Below, piece by piece: positions 57,874 to 64,000 of a stretch of DNA of 64,000 nucleotides. Position 1 is the stretch's first letter. The number at the start of each line of letters is the position of its first letter. The position numbers were made by a program, and so were the translations under genes. Origin of the DNA: Streptomyces sp. JB150 (GTDB lineage: Bacteria > Actinomycetota > Actinomycetes > Streptomycetales > Streptomycetaceae); the NCBI RefSeq assembly GCF_011193355.1, contig NZ_CP049780.1, forward strand, positions 50,364-114,363, written 5' to 3'. Under the pieces are notes generated by a model. It ran no database searches, had not been told where the DNA came from, and saw only the letters and a list, made by a program, of their open reading frames with translations.

Positions 57874-58434
57874 GTGTTGATCCGGATCCATTTCACGGCT
57901 GACGATCTCGTCCGGGTACGGTTCGCGCCGCGGCCGTCGCCCGTGCCCGAACTGCACGCGGCCCTGATAATGCTGGGCGCCGCCCACGAAGCCCTGCTTT
58001 TCGGGCGCTGGCGGAGCCGACTGCTGCGGAACCTGCCGGGCAGGGCCGAGCCGCTCGCCGACTTGACGCCGGACGGCGTCGCCCCCGCCCCCGCCTTCCT
58101 CCAGGACCGGCCGGACCGTCCGGTGGCGCTCGCCTACCCGGCGGGCCGAGGGCTGCCGCTCGTCCCGGCTGAGAGCAGGGCGTGCGACGATCCCCTCGGG
58201 TAGGTCCGCGGGCGCACCCGGCTCGCGCTTCTGCGCTCCTTGGACGAGGCGCGCACGACCACGGGGCTGGCGCGCCGTATCGGCGTCAGCAACGCGACGG
58301 CCTCAGCGCACGCTTCCGCCCTGCGGGCCGCGGGCCTGATCACCACCACTCGTGCGGGCCGCTCGCTGCGCCACGCACGAACGGCCCTGGCGGAGCTGCT
58401 GCTCGCCGGCGGTGGCGGCGCCGTCGACAGCTGA
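57874..58434 (+). pseudogene. ArsR-type helix-turn-helix regulator, internal deletion and in-frame stop
   Basis: GTG 57874 starts IRIHFTADDLVRVRFAPRPS, HEALLFGRWRSRLLRNLPGR, the N-terminal domain of a streptomycete ArsR-like family. The frame stops at TAG 58201-58203. Beyond it, in the same frame, comes the C-terminal winged helix-turn-helix: RLALLRSLDEARTTTGLARR, IGVSNATASAHASALRAAGL and TRAGRSLRHARTALAELLL. The middle of the full-length protein (roughly 100-150 residues) is missing. A nonsense codon plus deletion makes it inactive. A short product from an internal start is conceivable but has no ribosome site. Confidence 0.7.
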
Positions 58435-58452
58435 GGACGAGGGGCGGGACGT

Positions 58453-59073
58453 CTACAGCTCGACGCTCTCGCCAAGCCGGAGCCGCCGGATATCAGCCCC
58501 TGCCCGCTTGGCCTCCATCGCGAGAACGTCGTCCAGGACCTTGAGACCCCACTCGTTGAGGAGTCCGTCATGGATGGCGTACGCACGGCGCGGTGCCGTC
58601 CGGCGCAGGTGGCCGATCAGGTCGGGCACCGTCAGCCACGGTGCCTGGCCGGGCACCAGCAGTGTCGGCGCGTCCACCACGGTCAACGCGTCCCCCGGGT
58701 GGAAGACCTCAGCGTCGATCAGGAAACCGACGTTGTCGACGGGCGGCACGTCCGGGTGGCTGAAGTGGTGCTTGTCGCCCGCCACCGTGACCTCGAAGCC
58801 GGCGACGGAGAAGCTGTCGCCGTCGCGGACCACCTGCACGCGCTCGCCGAACCCGTCGAGGTGCCGGGCGACCCCGGCGCAGGTGCAGACGGTCGCCGGG
58901 ACTTCGCGCAGGCGCTCCGGATCGAAGTGGTCGAAGTGTTCGTGCGTGATGAGGACCGCCTCGGCTCCCGTCAGCACGTCGGGTTCGGACGTCATGACGC
59001 CGGGGTCGATGACGATCGCCCGGCCGTTCTTCTCCAGCCGTACGCACGCGTGGCCGAACTTGGTGATCCGCAT
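58453..59073 (-). CDS. MBL-fold metallohydrolase (UlaG-like)
   Basis: 206 residues: MRITKFGHACVRLEKNGRAI, VIDPGVM, VLITHEHFDHFDPERLR (HxHxDH), VTVAGDKHHFSHPDVPPVDN and PAYAIHDG-like RAYAIHDGLLNEWG. The metal-binding set HEHFDH plus later His and Asp are all there. This is the L-ascorbate-6-phosphate lactonase-like (UlaG) branch that acts on small substrates. AGGGTGAGG lies before ATG 59073; the long upstream open frame is non-coding in character. Cytosolic; substrate unknown. Confidence 0.9.
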   Translation of the reverse strand: MRITKFGHACVRLEKNGRAIVIDPGVMTSEPDVLTGAEAVLITHEHFDHFDPERLREVPATVCTCAGVARHLDGFGERVQVVRDGDSFSVAGFEVTVAGDKHHFSHPDVPPVDNVGFLIDAEVFHPGDALTVVDAPTLLVPGQAPWLTVPDLIGHLRRTAPRRAYAIHDGLLNEWGLKVLDDVLAMEAKRAGADIRRLRLGESVEL

Positions 59074-59209
59074 GGCCCTCACCCTGCACGCCGGTCCGCC
59101 CATGCGGCACCGGAGTTCGCGATCAGCCGAACCGACACGGAACCCCCATGGGCCCGGTCCCGTCCTGGCCTGTGGTCGCATCGAGGGAGGCGTGATTCGG
59201 ATGGCGTGA

Positions 59210-59404
59210 ATGGGACCGGTGGGCGGAGTGATCTGCCTGGTGATGGGCGTCGGGCTGCTGCTGTGGCTGTCCCTGTCCGGAGGATCGGTCACCGACGACT
59301 GGTCCGGCTACTACGGCGCCGTCAAGGTCCTCGCTGCCGGGGGCGTCGCCGTGGGCGCCGCACTCCTGACCCGCCGCCGGGGAGACGGTCCGGGCCAGGA
59401 GTGA
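59210..59404 (+). CDS. Small membrane protein of unknown function
   Basis: 64 residues with two hydrophobic helices (GGVICLVMGVGLLLWLSLSG; AVKVLAAGGVAVGAALL) and a polar WSGYYG segment between. GGGAGGC is about 17 bases before ATG 59210, further than usual. Divergent from the metallohydrolase and convergent with the SRPBCC gene, with a bidirectional hairpin at 59550. Confidence 0.5.
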   Translation: MGPVGGVICLVMGVGLLLWLSLSGGSVTDDWSGYYGAVKVLAAGGVAVGAALLTRRRGDGPGQE

Positions 59405-59549
59405 GAGGGGCAGTTCGCGGGCTGCCATGTCGTTCGTGTTCTCGACGCCGCTGATGTCGGGGCCCCAAGCCGCGAGTGCGTCCGGGACACGGCCCCGTCT
59501 GGAGCGGTCGGTGCTGGTGGCCAGCAGGCGACGGGCATGACCGGCGAGC

Positions 59550-59573
59550 GGCGGGCGGCGTCCGCCGCCCGCC
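59550..59573. terminator. Bidirectional hairpin terminator
   Basis: GGCGGGCGGCG (59550-59560) pairs perfectly with CGCCGCCCGCC (59563-59573). It lies between convergent genes. The 145 bases before it also contain a minus-strand protein-like fragment (ALAAWGPDISGVENTNDMAA) without start or domain, probably debris. Confidence 0.75.
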
Positions 59574-59604
59574 GGATCTCACCGTGCCGCCGCGAACGGC
59601 GACC

Positions 59605-60084
59605 TCACGCGCTGGTGCCCGGGTCGTCCCCCGGCCGGATACGTCCGCGCCAGCCGGCGCTCTCGCCGCCGCCGCCCTCGACGTACTCCTTGAAACGGCG
59701 CAGGTCGCCCTTCACGCGCCGGTCGATCATGCCCAGCGCGTCGGCGCCCTTCTCGGCGAGACCGGTCGGCTCGACGTCCATCGTGAGCTCCACCCGGGTG
59801 TGCGCGTCGTCCAGCCGCTCGAAGCGGACCGAGCCGCGCTGCTGGGTGTCGCCGCCGACGGTGCGCCAGGTGATGCGGTCGTCCGGCAGCTGGTCGACGA
59901 TCTCCGTGTCGAACTCACGGTGCACACCCCCGATGCTCGTGGACCAGTGGTTGTGCCGGTCGTCGAGCTGCGTGACCTCGTCGACCCCTTCCATGAAGTT
60001 CGGGAACTCCTCGAACTGGGTCCACTGATCGTAGGCGCGGCGCAGGGGGACCTCTACGTCAACCGATTCCTTCACCGTGCTCAT
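59605..60084 (-). CDS. SRPBCC/cyclase-dehydrase family protein
   Basis: 159 residues: ESVDVEVPLRRAYDQWTQFE, EFPNFMEGVDEVTQLDD, GVHREFDTEIVDQLPDDRIT, RGSVRFERLDDAHTRVELTM and EGGADALGM-like AEKGADALGMIDRRVKGDLR. This is the START/Bet v1-like helix-grip fold of the 'polyketide cyclase/dehydrase' family that is widespread and mostly uncharacterised. The C-terminus is Gly/Arg-rich. GGAGGAGGG lies eight bases before ATG 60084. Probably binds a hydrophobic ligand. Confidence 0.88.
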   Translation of the reverse strand: MSTVKESVDVEVPLRRAYDQWTQFEEFPNFMEGVDEVTQLDDRHNHWSTSIGGVHREFDTEIVDQLPDDRITWRTVGGDTQQRGSVRFERLDDAHTRVELTMDVEPTGLAEKGADALGMIDRRVKGDLRRFKEYVEGGGGESAGWRGRIRPGDDPGTSA

Positions 60085-60347
60085 CCGAACCCTCCTCCGA
60101 TCCTGGCGGGGCGCGGCCGGGGCCGACGCACCCGTCTCCGGTGTGCGTGGCATCGGGTACCCGAAATCCCCGGCCTGAAAGAGTTCGGTGAGGGGCGGGC
60201 CGGCCCAGAACAGGCCGTGGATCACGCCTCGCCTGCCGGGCGTGACGGACGGTGACGCGCCCGCGTGGTGCGGTTCTCCGGCCGGTGGGAAAAGCCCCGG
60301 CGCCGGTCGCCTGGAGACGGTGGGGTGGCAGGGGGAAGCAGGCGGTG

Positions 60348-61361
60348 TCAGCCGGGGAAGCGGCCTGTCGAGCGCAGCAGCCATCGGTGTTCGGCGTAGG
60401 CGAGGTCGTCGCGCCAGAGGCGGGCCGCGGCGGTGCGCATGAGCGGGCGCAGCAGGGGTGCGGCGCGGCGGGCGGCGGCGAAGCCGGGGCGGTCCGAGGC
60501 GGCCACGACCGCTTCGGTCACGGCGGTGCGCGGGCGGCCCCGCTCGTCCGGGCCGAGGGGGGTGGCGTGGGTTTCGACGACCGAGCCGACGCCCTCTCCC
60601 TCGGTGATGTGCATGACGACGGTGCGGGGTTCGGGTGCGGTGAAGACGGCCCGGACCGGGACGACGAGCCGCCCGGCCACCTTGAAGGACACGTCGACGG
60701 TGAAGCCGTCGTCCGTGTCCCCGCGCCCGCCGGGCGCGCCGGCCACCGTCAGGTCGACGAAGGAGTACGGGTGGTACCAGGCCCCGTGCCAGGGGTCCAG
60801 GCGGTTGGCCACGACGTCCTCCGGCTCGCAGGTCCCGGTGCCCTCGTACACGGCCGTCAGGGCCCGCGCCGCCGGTGGCCGGCGTGGCACGACGGGCGCG
60901 TCCAGTGGTGGTTCGCCACCGGCCGCGTCGAGCCGGACCCACACGAGGACGCCGTCGTCGTGGACGGGCAGCGGCTCCCAGCCGGCGAAGGGGCCGCCGT
61001 CCAGGGCGAGGCCGTGCCAGTGGCAGACGAGGGTGCCGCAGCGCACGGGGCTGTCGGCGAGCGGGGCGCCCAGATGGGGGCAGGTCCCCGGTCCGGCATG
61101 CGGGCGGCCGTCGGCGCCGCGCCAGACGACCACCTCCTGTCCCGCCACGGTCCGGGCCAGCGGGCGGTCGCCGCGCAGGGCGCGGGAGGCGCCGACGACG
61201 TACCAGTTGCCGGACGGGCGGGCCTGGGCGCGCTTCAGCGCCTGGGCGATCACCGCGGGCCTGGCCTCCCGCCAGGTGGGGCGCTGGCGCTCCCAGGGGA
61301 CGGCGCGGCGGCGCAGGGAGAGGGGCAGGCGGCCGCGTCGGGCGGACGGCGCGGGGGTCAC
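60348..61361 (-). CDS. Rieske [2Fe-2S] protein of the carotenoid operon (DUF5914 type)
   Basis: 337 residues. A basic N-terminus (1-40), then a Rieske domain: [40 protein letters not shown] and VCHWHGLAL give Cys94-x-His96 and Cys113-x2-His116, all four cluster ligands. The C-terminal part (150-337; [40 protein letters not shown]) resembles the catalytic domain of ring-hydroxylating oxygenases in size and is known as DUF5914. GTG 61361 overlaps the stop of crtB (GTGA). It sits third in the desaturase-synthase operon, so it probably oxidises a carotenoid or precursor; exact step not known. Confidence 0.85.
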   Translation of the reverse strand: MTPAPSARRGRLPLSLRRRAVPWERQRPTWREARPAVIAQALKRAQARPSGNWYVVGASRALRGDRPLARTVAGQEVVVWRGADGRPHAGPGTCPHLGAPLADSPVRCGTLVCHWHGLALDGGPFAGWEPLPVHDDGVLVWVRLDAAGGEPPLDAPVVPRRPPAARALTAVYEGTGTCEPEDVVANRLDPWHGAWYHPYSFVDLTVAGAPGGRGDTDDGFTVDVSFKVAGRLVVPVRAVFTAPEPRTVVMHITEGEGVGSVVETHATPLGPDERGRPRTAVTEAVVAASDRPGFAAARRAAPLLRPLMRTAAARLWRDDLAYAEHRWLLRSTGRFPG

Positions 61362-62407
61362 GCGATCTCCTCGGAGACGGTGGGGCGGGTGGCGGACTCG
61401 GCGGTCGTGGACATTGCGGAGGCGGGGGCAGGGGCCGCGGGGGCCGAGCCGGGCTCGGGTGTTGCGGACGCGGCGCGGTGGCGGAGGCGGGCCGCGATCA
61501 CCCGGACGAGTCCGTCGGCGGCGACCGTCGCCCGCCGGCGGCGGGGCACCACGGCGCGGCGGTGCAGGACGGCGTAGCCGTCGCGGGCCACGGCGTCGAG
61601 GATGCCGCCGTACAGGACGTACGCGGTGCGGATGCAGGGCCGCGAGACCGGGTCCAGCATGGCGATGCCCGGTGCCGCCTCGCGGTAGACGCCGCGGGTG
61701 AGGGCCTCGAACTCCCGGAGGGCGGCGGTGACGCGGCGGTCGTGGCGGCCGGTGTCCCTGCACCAGCGCAGCAGGCCGCGGCCGACGCCGTGGCCGGCCA
61801 GCAGGTCGGCGGGCAGGTAGACGCGGCCGCGGTCGAGGTCCTCGCCGACGTCCCGCAGGAAGTTGGTCAGCTGGAAGGCCACGCCCAGGGCGGCCGCGTG
61901 CGGTGCGGCCTGGGCGCGCGGGACGACCGTGCCGAGCACCGGCAGCATCTGCAGGCCGATGACCGCCGCCGAGCCGTGCGTGTAGCCCCTCAGGTGCGCG
62001 TAGGTCGGGTAGTCGGTCACCACGAGGTCCTGGTGCATCGCGGCCATGAAGTCGTGGAAGTGCGCGTGGTCGATGGCGTAGCGGCGCGCGGTGTCGGCGA
62101 CGGCCCGCACCACGGGTTCCTCGCTGTGCTCCTGCCGCAGTCCTCGGGCGAGGCTCTGCCGCAGTTCGGCGAGCGCCGCGCCGGGGCGGGCGGCATCGGC
62201 GCCGGGGGCCGGGCAGTCGACGATGTCGTCGGCCCAGCGGGCGAAGCCGTACAGGGCGTGCACGGCGGGCCTGCGTTCGATCGGCAGCAGCCGGGTGGCG
62301 AGGAAGTACGTCCTGCCGTGCCGGGCGTTGAGGGCGCGGCAGTGGCGGTACGCCGCGCGCAGCGCCGGGTCGTGGATCCCGGCCGCGTCGAGTTCCCGGT
62401 CGGTCAT
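61358..62407 (-). CDS. crtB: Phytoene synthase
   Basis: 349 residues. Condenses two geranylgeranyl diphosphates to phytoene. Both Asp-rich motifs are present: [14 protein letters not shown] (60-64) and [20 protein letters not shown] (186-190). [40 protein letters not shown] and [20 protein letters not shown] complete the family pattern. The C-terminal 45 residues are Ala/Thr/Pro-rich. ATG 62407 overlaps the crtI stop by four bases, and its own stop overlaps the Rieske start. Confidence 0.95.
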   Translation of the reverse strand: MTDRELDAAGIHDPALRAAYRHCRALNARHGRTYFLATRLLPIERRPAVHALYGFARWADDIVDCPAPGADAARPGAALAELRQSLARGLRQEHSEEPVVRAVADTARRYAIDHAHFHDFMAAMHQDLVVTDYPTYAHLRGYTHGSAAVIGLQMLPVLGTVVPRAQAAPHAAALGVAFQLTNFLRDVGEDLDRGRVYLPADLLAGHGVGRGLLRWCRDTGRHDRRVTAALREFEALTRGVYREAAPGIAMLDPVSRPCIRTAYVLYGGILDAVARDGYAVLHRRAVVPRRRRATVAADGLVRVIAARLRHRAASATPEPGSAPAAPAPASAMSTTAESATRPTVSEEIA

Positions 62408-63930
62408 GCCAGGGTCTCCTTCAGGACGGACGACTTCGGGGTGGTGCGTCCGCCGGTGATCCGCGCGGCGGCCAGTTTCCCCGACAGCAGCACGGTCGGG
62501 ACGCCGACGCCGGGGGTGGTGCCGCAGCCGGCGAGTACGGCGTTCTCGGTGCCCCGGACCAGGTCGCGGGGCCGGAAGGGGCCGGTCTGGGCGAAGGTGT
62601 GGGCCACCGAGAAGGGCGTTCCGGCGGCGTGTCCCCGGGCCTGCCAGTCGGCGGGGGTGACCAGGCACTCCTCCTGGATGGCGGCCTCGATGCCGTCGAG
62701 GCCGCGCCGCTCCAGCTCGCGCAGCAGCGTGTCCCGGTAGCGCGGGCCCAGGTCGGTCCAGGCGGCGGCGCCGGGCCCGATGTCGGTGTTGGGGCAGGGG
62801 GCGAGGATGTAGTGCAGGTGGCGGCCGGGGGGTGCGAGGGAGGGGTCGGTGGCGGTGGGCCGGGTGATGAGCAGGGAGGGGTCGCTCATCAGCCGTCCGG
62901 TGCGGGTGAGTTCGTCGAAGGTGGAGTGCCAGGCCGCCCCGAACGACAGGGTGTGGTGGGCGAGGTGGTCCCAGGTGCGGTCGGTGCCGGCGTGCAGCAC
63001 GACGGCGGACGGGGAGTGCCGCAGCGGCAGGGGTCTGCGCGGCCGGTGGCCGAGCAGCCGGTAGGCGACGGGCAGGTCGGGGGTGAGGACGACCGCGTCG
63101 CACGGGATGCGGTCCTGATCGGTGACGACGGCGGTGACACGGCCGCCGGATCGTTCGAGGCGGGTGACCCGCCGGCCGAACCGCAGGTCGGCGCCCGCCT
63201 CGGCGGCGGCGTCCGCCATGGCCCGGGGCAGGGCGTGCATGCCGCCTCGGGGGAAGTACACGCCGGCGACGGTGTCCATGTAGGCGATGACGGCGTACGC
63301 GGCGAGGGTCCGGGCCGGTGGCACGCCCGCGTACAGGGCCTGGAAGGAGAACACCCGGCGCAGCCGTTCGTCCTTGAGGAAGCGGCCGATCCGGGCGTCG
63401 AGGCGGCCGAAGCCGCCGAGGGCGGCCAGCCGGGCGAGGTCGGGGGTGAGCAGGTCGAGCGGGGAGTCGAAGTGGGCGTCGATGAAGTGGCGCATCTGGG
63501 CCCGGTAGAGGCTGGTCAGCCAGTCGCGCAGCCGCCGGTAGCCCATGGCCTCGGCGGGTCCGGCGAACCGCTCGACCTCGCCGGCCATCGCGTCCGCGTC
63601 GGTGTGCACGTCGAGACTGCTGCCGTCGGCGAAGCGGGCCCGGTAGGCGGGGTGGAGGGGGATCAGGTCGACGCGTCGGCGCAGGCTGTCGCCGACGGCC
63701 GCGAAGGCCTCGTCCGCGAGGTCGGGCATGGTCAGCACGGTGGGGCCGGTGTCGATCCGGTAGCCGCCGAGGGTGTGGCGGCCGGCCCGGCCGCCGGGCT
63801 GTGCGTCGCGTTCGACGAGGGTGACGCGGCGTCCGGCGCCGAGCAGGTGCAGGGCGGCCGAGAGTCCGGCGAGTCCGGCGCCGACCACGACGACGTGGTC
63901 CGTGCGTCCGGGCAGGGTGCGGCGCGTCAT
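62404..63930 (-). CDS. crtI: Phytoene desaturase
   Basis: 508 residues. FAD-dependent, introduces double bonds into phytoene at the membrane. N-terminal dinucleotide fold [20 protein letters not shown], then [49 protein letters not shown], and the C-terminal [22 protein letters not shown] signature of bacterial CrtI. Length is normal. AAGGAGA precedes ATG 63930, inside the end of the upstream gene, and its start overlaps that gene's stop. Part of the operon CrtE?-CrtI-CrtB-Rieske. Confidence 0.95.
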   Translation of the reverse strand: MTRRTLPGRTDHVVVVGAGLAGLSAALHLLGAGRRVTLVERDAQPGGRAGRHTLGGYRIDTGPTVLTMPDLADEAFAAVGDSLRRRVDLIPLHPAYRARFADGSSLDVHTDADAMAGEVERFAGPAEAMGYRRLRDWLTSLYRAQMRHFIDAHFDSPLDLLTPDLARLAALGGFGRLDARIGRFLKDERLRRVFSFQALYAGVPPARTLAAYAVIAYMDTVAGVYFPRGGMHALPRAMADAAAEAGADLRFGRRVTRLERSGGRVTAVVTDQDRIPCDAVVLTPDLPVAYRLLGHRPRRPLPLRHSPSAVVLHAGTDRTWDHLAHHTLSFGAAWHSTFDELTRTGRLMSDPSLLITRPTATDPSLAPPGRHLHYILAPCPNTDIGPGAAAWTDLGPRYRDTLLRELERRGLDGIEAAIQEECLVTPADWQARGHAAGTPFSVAHTFAQTGPFRPRDLVRGTENAVLAGCGTTPGVGVPTVLLSGKLAAARITGGRTTPKSSVLKETLA

Positions 63931-64000
63931 CGGGCGGTCTCCTTCGTACCGGAGGTGGTCGCGGTTCCGGTGCCGTCGGGGCCGGGGGTGAGGGCGGGGC
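63927..64000 (-). CDS. C-terminal end of an upstream operon gene (probably geranylgeranyl diphosphate synthase)
   Basis: Only the last 24 codons are in the window (frame ending [21 protein letters not shown]), a low-complexity tail with no diagnostic motif. The stop TGA overlaps the crtI start (ATGA). The identity as crtE is inferred only from operon order in streptomycete carotenoid clusters. Confidence 0.45.
   Translation of the reverse strand, partial: PALTPGPDGTGTATTSGTKETAR

Overview
The window is high-GC DNA (third codon positions nearly all G/C, frequent GTG starts, GGAGG-type ribosome sites, tightly overlapping stop/start pairs) and reads as a Streptomyces chromosome, most likely an arm. 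Accessory genes, STAND NTPases, small secreted proteins and decayed genes dominate; no ribosomal, tRNA or core-metabolism genes are visible.

Layout. 1-10.6 kb: a serine hydrolase running off the left edge, two HEAT-repeat proteins, a small secreted peptidoglycan-binding protein followed by its own decayed duplicate, a formylglycine-enzyme-like protein, an S1-domain remnant and a PAS-SpoIIE phosphatase. 10.6-14.6 kb: a trypco2 protein and a 1184-residue trypsin/NB-ARC/TPR protein, a conflict-type two-gene system. 14.8-20.9 kb: a chimeric SDR/MDR gene, a PadR-DUF1048-DUF1048-membrane operon preceded by palindromes, then a CPBP protease with a histidine kinase/response regulator pair. 20.9-33.8 kb: small membrane proteins, a second STAND NTPase with about 15 TPR units, transposase debris, a helicase with an apparent frameshift and a decaying zinc/nuclease-like tail, and small secreted proteins. 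34.3-40.7 kb: three 'NGSFE/NGGFE' secreted-type proteins, a metallophosphoesterase split over three frames, and partner-switching regulators (two STAS, one HATPase).

41.0-56.2 kb is the most interesting part: a compact cluster with no ketosynthase and no condensation domain that appears to work on amino acids tethered to stand-alone carrier proteins. It has two carrier proteins and a third fused to a BtrH-like domain, two adenylating enzymes, a BtrK/LysA-type PLP decarboxylase, an acyl-CoA-dehydrogenase-like enzyme, a flavin reductase, a phosphopantetheinyl transferase, a second BtrH-like protein, an EctB-like diaminobutyrate aminotransferase and a LysE exporter. A divergent arm carries an EctA-like acetyltransferase, a crotonase and an unknown protein. 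The parts resemble butirosin side-chain assembly crossed with diaminobutyrate chemistry. The product cannot be read from sequence.

56.2-60.1 kb holds a lipoprotein, two decayed genes (a lipase with its centre deleted, an ArsR-like regulator with an in-frame stop), a metallo-beta-lactamase-fold hydrolase and an SRPBCC protein. 60.3-64 kb is the start of a carotenoid operon on the minus strand (desaturase, phytoene synthase, Rieske protein), running off the right edge.

Several genes contain single-base frame changes. They may be genuine arm decay or consensus errors, and are flagged individually.
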